Shown piece after piece: positions 26,284-34,632 of a DNA stretch of 37,744 bases. The stretch covers positions 1 to 37,744 of the forward strand of contig JAATFF010000096.1 in assembly GCA_015655335.1 (NCBI GenBank), in the 5' to 3' direction. Origin of the DNA: Lysobacterales bacterium (GTDB lineage: Bacteria; Pseudomonadota; Gammaproteobacteria; Xanthomonadales; Rhodanobacteraceae). How positions within the stretch are numbered: the stretch's first letter is position 1; each line of letters opens with the position of its first letter. Below the pieces are notes generated by a model that did no database searches, had not been told where the DNA came from, and saw only the letters and a program-made list of their open reading frames with translations. The position numbers and the translations under genes were made by a program.

Positions 26284-27549
26284 CTATTTGGCAACAAAGC
26301 GGGTGATGCTCGCGGTCTTCGTTCCGGCGCGGTCGGTCTCGCGCTTGAAGAAGAACAGGGTGATCAGAATCAAGGTCATGGGGACCAGCGAGAAATAGAA
26401 GGCGTGGATCCCATCAAAACGTGAAAAGACGATCGCGGTAATGCGTGAGCCTAGTGTTCCACCGAGCGCGGAGAAGATCACGATCAGGCCGGTCATCGCC
26501 GCATGCGAAGGCTTAGGCAACGAGCTCAGCGCCACGGAATTGATCACCGGGTAGATCGGTGCCATCAGCAGGCCGATCAGCGGGATGAGATAGGCGGCAA
26601 TGGGCGCGTTGAACCAGCCGACATTGCTACGTGCCAAAACACCGTGCGCGAGCGGCAACGTAAGCATCACCAGGAGGCCCATGCCTACGACGCACAAATT
26701 CAGCAGCACATACCAGGGTATACGGCGCAGCACCTGGCCTGCGGTGATACGGCCCACGGCGGAAGCAGCAGCCAAGATGGTTGCCAGCTGGATGCTCATT
26801 GCATTGGGCAGCTTGAGGATTTCGTTATTGAACGTCGGTAGCCAGGTGCTGAAGCTTTGTTCGATCAACACGTAAAGGAACGCCGAGGCGAGAAAGACGT
26901 AAACCAGTGGCCGCAGGAATAAATGCAGCATCTCCAACAACGAGCCGTGGATGGATTTAGTCTCATCGCTGCGCGCCGCCGATTCGTCTAGCTCTGATGT
27001 GGCAAGCAGCACAATGACCAGTGCGCAGACGACAGCAAGCACCCAATAGACGTTCAGCCAGGATGGATTTGCTGGTGCGTTACGATCGACGAAGGCGCTA
27101 AACAGCCAGCCGGCAATCAGTACCCCGACCATAAACAAACCTTCGATCGTATTGGTGAGGCGTCCGTGCTCACTTCTATCGTTGGTCAAAAGACCGATCG
27201 ATGAATACACGGATACCTTGGTCAGCGCGAACGAAATGCCGACACAGGTGAAAAGCAATTCGGTGGTGTGAAAGCTCGGGTATAGCGGCATCAATACGCA
27301 TGCGCACGCAACGATGCCGAGCGCCGTCATCATGGATCGTCGGTAACCCAGCAACGGAAGAAACGAAGCGACCAGAAACGATGTGATCGCAATCGGAAGA
27401 TCCTTGAATAGTTCGAGCAAACTCGCTTGCGGCTTGTCGACACCAAAGGTGTAAATCGATTGCAGGATGACCGTGCCGACGCTGTTGAGCAGAATTGCGA
27501 AGACCATGTAGATCAACGCCAGCGCAACGATCATGCGAAATCGATTCAT
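26284..27549 (-). CDS. MFS sugar transporter (FucP-like), 421 aa
   Basis: About twelve hydrophobic segments start at IVALALIYMVFAILLNSVGT. The layout, with LLGYRRSMMTALGIVA, the central loop SELDESAARSDETKS and the late APIYPVINSVALSSLP, follows the FucP/GluP branch. The ATG at 27549 gives MNRFRMIVAL; the longer frame to 27636 adds a non-hydrophobic stretch without merit. It lies between the TonB receptor (a strong hairpin intervenes at 27664-27692) and GH65 copy B. Likely role: carry glucose or the intact alpha-glucoside from the periplasm into the cytosol for the GH65 phosphorylase. Confidence 0.85.
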   Translation of the reverse strand: MNRFRMIVALALIYMVFAILLNSVGTVILQSIYTFGVDKPQASLLELFKDLPIAITSFLVASFLPLLGYRRSMMTALGIVACACVLMPLYPSFHTTELLFTCVGISFALTKVSVYSSIGLLTNDRSEHGRLTNTIEGLFMVGVLIAGWLFSAFVDRNAPANPSWLNVYWVLAVVCALVIVLLATSELDESAARSDETKSIHGSLLEMLHLFLRPLVYVFLASAFLYVLIEQSFSTWLPTFNNEILKLPNAMSIQLATILAAASAVGRITAGQVLRRIPWYVLLNLCVVGMGLLVMLTLPLAHGVLARSNVGWFNAPIAAYLIPLIGLLMAPIYPVINSVALSSLPKPSHAAMTGLIVIFSALGGTLGSRITAIVFSRFDGIHAFYFSLVPMTLILITLFFFKRETDRAGTKTASITRFVAK

Positions 27550-27663
27550 GGTGACCGGCCTGCCAGCAAATACGTGGTCGAATACATAATTGTCTCCGTC
27601 GCGGTTGGCACATGAGCCGCGCGTGGGCAGTGCCAACTGTACATCTCACGCGATCAGGAAAGT

Positions 27664-27692
27664 CCATGGCCGGGTATTACACCCGGCCATGG
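27664..27692 (-). terminator. Strong hairpin between the TonB receptor and MFS genes
   Basis: CCATGGCCGGGT (27664-27675), loop ATTAC, ACCCGGCCATGG (27681-27692): a perfect 12-bp stem. On the reverse strand it is followed by ACTTTCC, only a weak T-run. It may lower read-through from the receptor to the transporter and enzymes, or protect the receptor mRNA end. Confidence 0.6.
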
Positions 27693-27737
27693 GTGCCCCA
27701 GGGAGGGGAGGGCGACTAACGTTGGAGCAAACAGTTC

Positions 27738-30287
27738 TCAGAAGCTGTACTTGATTTGACCTTGAACCTCGCGGCCTTCGATCGATCGAGCCAAGATCAC
27801 GCCGTTGGTGCTGGCAAAGCCAAACAGACGCGCGTTGCCTTCGGTGATGCCGATCTGGTTGGTCAGGTTCGTGCCAGTCACGCTGTACACCCAGTGCTGT
27901 CCGACATTGGCTGTGACGCCGAAACTCAGGTCGTAGTAATCACCCAGCGGCTGCTGTTCGATCAGATCGCCGTAGCGGCTGCCTACGTGCTCGTAGGTGA
28001 TCCACGCACGCATGCTGCCCCAACTCGTCGGCAAGGTGTAGGCCGGTGTCAGACGGAACTGCAAGCGCGGCTGCCGCTGTAGCACCTTGCCGTACATGCT
28101 GGCGAATGCCGCGGCGCCCGACTGTGTGGTGTATTCCTGCAGGCCCGTGTTGCTGTAGTGGCCATCCATGTAGTCACCACTCAACGTCACCGTGAAGTTT
28201 TCGAACGGCTTGAATGTCGTCGATAGATTCACGCCCTTGGTGTTGCTGCCATAAACCAGCGAGATCTGCTGACCCTGCGGATCGGTGTAGGTGTACGGCA
28301 CGCCGTAGAACAGGCGATGGTAGGCACTGACATCGACGTATACCCAGCTGGACTGATATTTGAAGCCAATTTCCTGGTTGTGGATCTTCTCCACCGGAAC
28401 GGAGCCAGGATATGCACCGCGCAGATCGTCAAAGCCAGGGAAGTGCACACCGTCGTTGAGTCGTACGTATGCACTCATGTTCGGCGTGAACTCGTAGTTC
28501 GCACCGATCGTCCACGAAGGTGCGCTCTTCTGATACTTGATGTAGTTCAGACCAGACCCGAGCACCTGCGAACCGTTGTTGTACAGCGTGTACTTATTGT
28601 CGTCGAGATCGGTGGTGATGGTGTTTTGAATACCACCGCTGGCCTGTTCGCGTTCCTCTCGGATACCGGCGTCGAACAGCCAGTTGTCCACCTTCCAACT
28701 GTCGGTCAGGAAGAACGCGGTATTAAACCCGTTCCAGCGTTCGTAGATCGCCGTAGTCGGTCCGCTGACAAAGCCTTGTGGGCTGCTTAACTGATATGTG
28801 TTGCCGCCGTCATCGATGTCGACCGAGATCTGGCTCGGATTGTTGATTGCCTGAAGCAACATGTTGTTGCCCAGGTACCAGGTGTCGTGATCGCTATAGA
28901 CCGTCGTGAAGTTGCCGAGAGTTAGCGTATTGCCATCGAAGAGCTCTTTGCTGACGTGGAACTCGTTGCTGATCGCTTCGATCTTCTTTTGCACGTACCA
29001 CAAACCTTGTGTGGTTACGTTTTGGCCTAGGCCGGCGGCTCCGCCATTGGAATACGTCGCCGTAACAGGACTGCCTGTCGGCAAGCCAGCAGCCGTTTCT
29101 GCGGTGGATATGTAACTACCTAACGACGTCGGATTCGCACCGGTGCTGAAGAACGAGATGGTGTTCATCTGGCCGCCGGTGAAACCCAGCTTGTTCGAGA
29201 TCGACCAGCCGTTACCGAAATCCCAGTCGAAATTGCTGCCGAACATATGGATATCGGAGCCGCGTCCCTTGGCCAGGTTCAGCGGTATGCCTCCGGGCGT
29301 GCAGCCGGCTGTGTAGCAAGCCGTGGTCTGTATGGTTTCATATTGATCGGCTTTGCTGCCAAATGTACCGGTCAATGGATTGAAGCCAGGGTAATTGGAA
29401 AACGAGCCCTTCTCTGGGTTGAGGATCGGGGTGTCGGTCACGAACTGGTTGTGATCTTTCAGTGCGCGCGCATAGAACATCAGCGAGCCGCTGTCCCAGT
29501 CGCGCGTCAACGTAGCGGTGAGGGAGCCGCCGTTGTCGGAAGGGAACTGAGGATCACGCACGCCGTCGGAACGACGCCACCAGCCGCCGACGCTTCCGTA
29601 CCAATTGTTGGCAACCTTGAACCCGATAAAGCCGTCCAGGCGCTCCATGCCTTCTGAGCCATACGTGAAGCCGATATCGCCGGATGGCACATCGGTGCCT
29701 TCCTTGAGGATGAAGTTTGCGGTCAGGCCAGGCTGACCCGTGCCGTACAGCACCGCGGTACCGCCTTGTACAAGTTCCGCGCGGTCGATGGTGTCATCGG
29801 GAATGCGCATGAAGGACGATTGATCCAAAAAGGACAGGGCCATCGGATAGACCGGCGAGCCATCCATCTGGAACGTAACGTACGGTGCGTCGCCGCCGCC
29901 CGGGAAGCCTGCCACTTCGATATTCGCGCCAGTCTGGCCGCCGGATGATTCTGGGAAAATACCGGGCGATGCCTTCAGCAGATCGGCCGCGCTTTTCGGA
30001 TTCGCTTCCTTGATCTGCTCAGAGGTCATCGAGGTGATCGAATAGGCTGCATCAATCTTCTTTACGCCGCCCATCGTCGCGGTGCCAGTCACGACGACCT
30101 GTTGCAAGGTCGACGCATTTTTGGCGTTTGCTGCTTGATGTGCACCAGGGCTTGAAGGTGCCGTTGTGGTAGTGGAGCTTTGAGTGGGCGTTGTCTGACT
30201 GGTTTGTTGCGCATACAGGGCGCCGGACATTAGCGTTGCCGCGATCGCCGCCGGTAGTGCTAAACAAGTTAACTGCTTGCTGTTCAT
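27738..30287 (-). CDS. TonB-dependent outer-membrane receptor, 849 aa
   Basis: The ATG at 30287 follows GGGGAG and begins a signal peptide (MNSKQLTCLALPAAIAATLM then SGALYAQQ). A Thr/Ser/Pro-rich linker precedes a TonB-box-like stretch LQQVVVTGTA and the plug domain (AAYSITSMTSEQIKEANPKS; AADLLKASPGIFPES; GGGDAPYVTFQMDG). The long beta-barrel ends in the classic terminal Phe (QGQIKYSF). Such receptors bring sugars larger or scarcer than porins handle into the periplasm using TonB-ExbBD energy. It lies 68 bases after the GH65-PGM gene, in the same direction. An inner-membrane signalling domain (STN) is absent, so it is a transporter rather than a transducer. The substrate is presumably the alpha-glucoside used by the neighbouring enzymes. 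Confidence 0.93.
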   Translation of the reverse strand: MNSKQLTCLALPAAIAATLMSGALYAQQTSQTTPTQSSTTTTAPSSPGAHQAANAKNASTLQQVVVTGTATMGGVKKIDAAYSITSMTSEQIKEANPKSAADLLKASPGIFPESSGGQTGANIEVAGFPGGGDAPYVTFQMDGSPVYPMALSFLDQSSFMRIPDDTIDRAELVQGGTAVLYGTGQPGLTANFILKEGTDVPSGDIGFTYGSEGMERLDGFIGFKVANNWYGSVGGWWRRSDGVRDPQFPSDNGGSLTATLTRDWDSGSLMFYARALKDHNQFVTDTPILNPEKGSFSNYPGFNPLTGTFGSKADQYETIQTTACYTAGCTPGGIPLNLAKGRGSDIHMFGSNFDWDFGNGWSISNKLGFTGGQMNTISFFSTGANPTSLGSYISTAETAAGLPTGSPVTATYSNGGAAGLGQNVTTQGLWYVQKKIEAISNEFHVSKELFDGNTLTLGNFTTVYSDHDTWYLGNNMLLQAINNPSQISVDIDDGGNTYQLSSPQGFVSGPTTAIYERWNGFNTAFFLTDSWKVDNWLFDAGIREEREQASGGIQNTITTDLDDNKYTLYNNGSQVLGSGLNYIKYQKSAPSWTIGANYEFTPNMSAYVRLNDGVHFPGFDDLRGAYPGSVPVEKIHNQEIGFKYQSSWVYVDVSAYHRLFYGVPYTYTDPQGQQISLVYGSNTKGVNLSTTFKPFENFTVTLSGDYMDGHYSNTGLQEYTTQSGAAAFASMYGKVLQRQPRLQFRLTPAYTLPTSWGSMRAWITYEHVGSRYGDLIEQQPLGDYYDLSFGVTANVGQHWVYSVTGTNLTNQIGITEGNARLFGFASTNGVILARSIEGREVQGQIKYSF

Positions 30288-30355
30288 CGATCGTTCTCCC
30301 CAAACGGTTTTTGTAAGTGTTTGCGTGGCATAAACCACGTCTGCTGTTGGCCGCG

Positions 30356-33300
30356 TTATGTCTTGAACAAGCTAATGTCGAACGCGGCGACGTTCGGCAG
30401 CAGCACGTCTGCTCCGGCCAACGCTTGCGCGTGACCAATTCCCACCGCCGTCATTCCCGCCGAGTGGATGCTGGCAATGCCCGCCTCGGCGTCCTCCACG
30501 CCGAGGCATTCGCTCGGTGCCAGACCGAGGCCGCGTGCGGCGGCCAGGAAAATCTCGGGATCGGGTTTGGCGCGACGGATGTGGTTGGCGTCAACCACGT
30601 AGTCGAACAATTCGGCGATACCGAGTCTTTCCAGCAAAAGCGGTGCGTTGCGGCTGGCCGATGCCAGTGCCGTTTTCAACCCTGCGCGTCGAACCGATTC
30701 GATCGCGATCCGTGCGCCGGGCAACAAGTGTTGCGGACCGAAATGCTCGATCTGTTGTCGGTAGTAATCGTTCTTGCGGGTTGCGAGGGCTTCTTTTTCC
30801 GGTTCGCTGTAAGAACGCGGAGCCTTTTCGAGCAGGATGTCGAGCGAAGCGCGGCGGTCGACGCCTTTGAGGCGTTCGCCTACCGTGTCGTCGAACGGAA
30901 TGCCGATCTCCGATGCCAACTTTTTCCATGCAGCGTGATGCACGACGGCAGTGTCGGCGATCACGCCATCAAGGTCGAAGATCACTGCCTTCAACGCATG
31001 CGGCGATGGCGTGGGCTGCAACGGCAGATGGATCGGTCGCCCTGCGTGCAACACCAGTGGCTCGTTATGATGCAGGATCTGCGCTTGTGCGCCTTCGGTG
31101 AGCGTGTATTCCACGCCATCGGCGCTGACCGCAACCCGGATGTGCGCGTCCTGCCAGCGCACGCCGAAACGGTAACTCTGCCAGGCATCGGGAAGTACCG
31201 GTGCAAAAGCGGGACGTCCATTCACCGGGCGCATGCCGCCGAAGCCCCAGGTGAGCGCGAGCCAGCTGCCTGCCATGGCTGCCATGTGCACGCCGTGAGA
31301 GGTGTTGCCGTGAAGGTTGTCCAGGTCTACGCGCAACGTGTCGAGAAAATAGCGATATGCCTTGTCCGCGTAGCCTACTTCCGAAGCGACAATGCTGAAA
31401 GTCGACGCCGACAATGTGGAGTCATGCACCGTCACGCCTTCGTAGTAATCGAAGTTGCGCCGCTTGCTGTCGACGTCGATCGCATTCCCGGCCAGCACGA
31501 ACGCTTGCAGCACATCGGCTTGCTTGCACACTTGGTGGCGATAGATGGTCAGAGGGTGCATCTTCAGCAGCAGCGGACGATGTCCTTGCTCGCTGGGATG
31601 CATCTCGGGCAACCGCGGCTTGTCGAGGAAGTCGTCGTCTTGCGGGAATATACCCAGTGCCGGATCGACAGGCAGATACATCGCATCGGCCGCGGCAAGC
31701 CACGCGCTGATTTCCTTTTCGGAAAGATCGATGGCGGCGACGATCCGCGTGTATTCCTGCGGCTGTTCGTGCGCCAGTTGCGCCGCGATCACAGCGGCAT
31801 AGCGCAGATGTTGTTGCGCCATGTGGTTGGTGTAGTAGTTGTTGTCGACCAGCGCGGTGTATTCATCGGGGCCGGTGACTTGGCAGATGCAGAAAGCATT
31901 GTCGCGGCGTGCGTTGTAGTAACCCACGTGATGCCACAGGCGCGCGGTTTCGAAGAGCATTTCGGCGCCGCCGCGAACGAGAAAATTCGTATCGCCGGTG
32001 GCATCGACATAAAGACGAATGGCGAACGCAATCGCCGCGTTGATGTGGTATTGCGCCGAACCGGAAGGAAAGTAAGCCGAGCATTCGTCGCCGCTGATGG
32101 TGCGCCATGCGTAAAGCGCACCGACAGGGTGATTCATTTCGCGAGCGTGGGCGCGGGCACGCTCGAGCGTGCGCACGCGGTAGTCGAGCATGCTGCGAGC
32201 CTGGCTTGGTGACGTCAGGGCAAGCACTGGCAGGATGAAGGCTTCGGCGTCCCAGAAATAATGGCCTTCGTAACCTTCGCCGGTGAGTCCTTTGGCGGCG
32301 GCGCTGCCGCGGCCGTCGCGGCCCGTCGATTGCAGCAAGTGGAAAAGATTGAAGCGCAATGCCTGTTCGACCGACGCATCGCCGTCGATAGCCAGGTCGG
32401 CTTCTCGCCAGAAGGCATCGCAGGCATCGGCTTGGCTTGCCCGGTGAGCATCGAAGTCCTGCGTCAATGCACGTTCCAGCGATGTGGCGACGGTCTCGAG
32501 CAGGGAGGCTTCGGTGTCGCCGCCTTCCGGCAAACTCCATGCGTAGGCGACGTATTTTTCCAGGACGACGCTTTGGCCCGGCGACAACTCTGCAGTGTAG
32601 TGCTGCTGCACGCCTTGCCCGTCTTCGATGATGGCGCGGGTAAACGCGAGGCCCGACGGCGGCAGGCGATGACGCTGGCCGCTCGCTAGACGGATGTGGC
32701 TGTTCTGGGTACGTTGGCAGATCGAGGCAAGAACCTGATCCGAGTCCTGCGCGGTAATGCTCAGGCCGCCGGCGATCCGCGCACCGATGCGTGGATCGTC
32801 GCCTTGCTCGGCGGCGGTGCCGCTGGCGATCAGGGCCGATTCGAGGGTCATCGGGCCGCTGTAGTCGATAGAGGTGACGCGATAGCGGATGCACAGCAAG
32901 TTCGGCGTGTGCAGGGGAACGATCCGCTCCGCGTCGATCTGCAAGGTGACGCCCGTGGGGGAGCGCCAGTGCAGAGTGCGTTGCAGGCAGCCGGTGCGTA
33001 AGTCCAGCGCCTGTTCAAAAACCAGCCATTCACCCTCGTCGAGATCGAGGAGGGTTTCGCCAAGCCGCAGGCCGATGCGGGTGCCGTCGGCAACGGGGAC
33101 GCGCGTATCGGTGGTGTGGGCAAAGCCGGGAAAACGTTCGTGGTACTCGATCGGGGTGCGTTCCCACACGCCGGTGAGGAAGGTGCCCTGAGTGGGGCTG
33201 CGGTCTTCTTCCAAGCCACCACGCACACCCAACATGCCATTGGCCAAGGCGAACAAACTTTCGAGCTTGGCTTGCTCGTCTCCGGTGGGGCGATGCGCAT

Positions 33301-33376
33301 ACACCAGTCGCCAGGGATCGATGGCGGCCTGGCGTGCCGGGTCCGTGGCGGTGGTTGGCGCATCGTGACTGTGCAC
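30356..33376 (-). CDS. GH65 disaccharide phosphorylase fused to beta-phosphoglucomutase, 1006 aa
   Basis: Residues about 25-790 are a GH65 phosphorylase: GHYFWDAEAFILPVL, general acid Glu505 in TGPDEYTALVDNNYYTN, sugar/phosphate motifs KQADVLQAFVLAG and TVHDSTLSAS, and HGVHMAAMAGSWLALTWGFGG. Residues about 795-1006 (30356-30994) are a complete HAD-type beta-phosphoglucomutase: DLDGVIADT with the nucleophile Asp, the cap motif RLKGVDRRASLD, ASASRNA, KPDPEIF and GVEDAEAG. The first half would split an alpha-glucosyl disaccharide (trehalose, maltose, kojibiose or nigerose type) with phosphate to beta-glucose 1-phosphate; the second would make glucose 6-phosphate. There is no signal peptide. I use the GTG at 33376, with GGGGAGA just upstream; the ATG at 33394 is weaker. 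It is first in the leftward operon, opposite the LacI gene. Confidence 0.92.
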   Translation of the reverse strand: MHSHDAPTTATDPARQAAIDPWRLVYAHRPTGDEQAKLESLFALANGMLGVRGGLEEDRSPTQGTFLTGVWERTPIEYHERFPGFAHTTDTRVPVADGTRIGLRLGETLLDLDEGEWLVFEQALDLRTGCLQRTLHWRSPTGVTLQIDAERIVPLHTPNLLCIRYRVTSIDYSGPMTLESALIASGTAAEQGDDPRIGARIAGGLSITAQDSDQVLASICQRTQNSHIRLASGQRHRLPPSGLAFTRAIIEDGQGVQQHYTAELSPGQSVVLEKYVAYAWSLPEGGDTEASLLETVATSLERALTQDFDAHRASQADACDAFWREADLAIDGDASVEQALRFNLFHLLQSTGRDGRGSAAAKGLTGEGYEGHYFWDAEAFILPVLALTSPSQARSMLDYRVRTLERARAHAREMNHPVGALYAWRTISGDECSAYFPSGSAQYHINAAIAFAIRLYVDATGDTNFLVRGGAEMLFETARLWHHVGYYNARRDNAFCICQVTGPDEYTALVDNNYYTNHMAQQHLRYAAVIAAQLAHEQPQEYTRIVAAIDLSEKEISAWLAAADAMYLPVDPALGIFPQDDDFLDKPRLPEMHPSEQGHRPLLLKMHPLTIYRHQVCKQADVLQAFVLAGNAIDVDSKRRNFDYYEGVTVHDSTLSASTFSIVASEVGYADKAYRYFLDTLRVDLDNLHGNTSHGVHMAAMAGSWLALTWGFGGMRPVNGRPAFAPVLPDAWQSYRFGVRWQDAHIRVAVSADGVEYTLTEGAQAQILHHNEPLVLHAGRPIHLPLQPTPSPHALKAVIFDLDGVIADTAVVHHAAWKKLASEIGIPFDDTVGERLKGVDRRASLDILLEKAPRSYSEPEKEALATRKNDYYRQQIEHFGPQHLLPGARIAIESVRRAGLKTALASASRNAPLLLERLGIAELFDYVVDANHIRRAKPDPEIFLAAARGLGLAPSECLGVEDAEAGIASIHSAGMTAVGIGHAQALAGADVLLPNVAAFDISLFKT

Positions 33377-33453
33377 GCATTCTCCCCTTGGCATCTTCTG
33401 CTTGGTCTTCTCATCGGCCCGAAGGACCTGTCGTGGGGGCGAGCATAAAAGTG

Positions 33454-33485
33454 AATGATATCGATATCAAGATATCGATATCATT
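33454..33485. promoter_or_regulatory. Tandem perfect LacI-type operators in a larger palindrome
   Basis: GATATCGATATC occurs twice, at 33457-33468 and 33471-33482, separated by AA. Each is a perfect 12-bp palindrome with a central CG. Together, with flanking AAT/ATT, they form a 15-bp inverted repeat around two bases. The site lies between the divergent GH65-PGM and LacI genes, 78 bases from the former's start, and is very probably the repressor's binding site. Confidence 0.8.
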
Positions 33486-33615
33486 TGCCGCATCGCATCA
33501 TTTTTCGCCTAGGAGCATGTTGAAAACGTCACGGATTGGACGAAGCGGTGGCCTCAGGCCACACTTGCCGTGTTTGTTATTGCACTCCGCCCATCGCAAC
33601 TTCGGGGGCCGTCTT

Positions 33616-34629
33616 TTGACGCACACCAAGAAGAAACAACCTCTTGCGCACCGCCCAAGCCTGACCATGGCGGATCTGGCGGAGTTGGCAGGAGTCTCCA
33701 AGATCACCGTCTCGCGGGCGTTGAGCGAAAGCCCGTTGGTCAATGTCGAGACGCGCGAACGGGTCCAGGCGCTGGCGCGCAAGCATGGCTACAAACTGAA
33801 TGTCAGTGCCCGCAATTTGCGGTTGCGACGTAGCCACACCGTAGCGGTGATCGTGGAAATGAAGCCGTCCTCGGGACGCACCATGTGGGATCCGTACCCG
33901 CTTTCCTTGCTCGGCGGTATTTCACAGGAGCTGACCTCGGCCGGTTACAGCGTGTTGCTGACGACCCGCCAGGGCGCGGCGGACGCGGCGGTGCAGGCGG
34001 CCGACGGACTCATTCTGCTGGGTCAGGGTGTCAGGCAGGACGCGGTGCGTCTGTACGACAAACTCGGCATGCCCATGGTGGTGTGGGGCGCGGCGTCGCA
34101 GGGAGGTGACAACCATATCGTGGTGGGCAGCGACAACCGGCAGGGAGGCATCAGCGCGGCTGAGCGTTTTCTTTCCATCTGGCGGCGCAATCCGGTTTTC
34201 ATCGGCAATCCGGATCATCCGGAAATGGCGCAGCGTCTGTTCGGCTTCGTCGATGAGCTTGCCGGGCAAGGCATCAAGCCGCTGCTGTTGCGACGCGTCG
34301 ACTTCACGCTCGAATCGGGTGTCGATGCGGTGCGTTCGCTGCACAGTCGCAAAGTACGCTTCGACGCGATCTTTGCGTGCAGCGATTTGCTGGCCATGGG
34401 TGCGATCCGTGCCCTGGTCGAACTCGGGCAATCCGTGCCCAACGATGTATCGGTGATCGGTTACGACGACACGCCGCTGGGTGCGAGCTTTCTGCCGCCA
34501 TTGAGCACGGTGCGGCAGAACTGGCAGGAAGGCGGCGTGCTGCTGGCGCGCAAAGTACTGGCGCTAATCCACGGTCAGCCGGTGACCTCGCAGATGATGG
34601 CGACGACGCTGGTGGTGCGATCGACCTAG
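33616..34629 (+). CDS. LacI-family regulator of the alpha-glucoside island, 337 aa
   Basis: The helix-turn-helix is LTMADLAELAGVSKITVSRAL (about 17-37), followed by VETRERVQALARKHGYKLN and a hinge-like ARNLRLRRSH. The sensor domain ends with FDAIFACSDLLAMGAIRALVE and VIGYDDTPLGASFLPPLSTV. The frame is open back to 33334, but that would run through the operator and into the GH65 gene. I choose the TTG at 33616 (GGGGG upstream, family-normal length); an ATG at 33667 would cut into the helix-turn-helix. It faces the GH65-PGM gene across the palindromic operators and ends three bases before the pilS stop, tail-to-tail. It likely represses the whole leftward operon until the sugar or a breakdown product binds. 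Confidence 0.9.
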   Translation: MTHTKKKQPLAHRPSLTMADLAELAGVSKITVSRALSESPLVNVETRERVQALARKHGYKLNVSARNLRLRRSHTVAVIVEMKPSSGRTMWDPYPLSLLGGISQELTSAGYSVLLTTRQGAADAAVQAADGLILLGQGVRQDAVRLYDKLGMPMVVWGAASQGGDNHIVVGSDNRQGGISAAERFLSIWRRNPVFIGNPDHPEMAQRLFGFVDELAGQGIKPLLLRRVDFTLESGVDAVRSLHSRKVRFDAIFACSDLLAMGAIRALVELGQSVPNDVSVIGYDDTPLGASFLPPLSTVRQNWQEGGVLLARKVLALIHGQPVTSQMMATTLVVRST

Positions 34630-34632
34630 GTT

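Noticed and set aside
30317..32212. Long forward open frame (631 codons) opposite the GH65-PGM gene
   Set aside because: Antisense shadow of a protein with complete catalytic motifs; no recognisable domain or start signal.
33334..33615. N-terminal extension of the LacI gene
   Set aside because: It would encode 94 extra residues across the operator and into the divergent GH65 gene; LacI proteins begin just before the helix-turn-helix.
33520..33615. ATG near 33518 preceded by AGGAG as the LacI start
   Set aside because: AGGAG is only one base from the ATG, too close for a working site, and the added sequence is unlike LacI N-termini.
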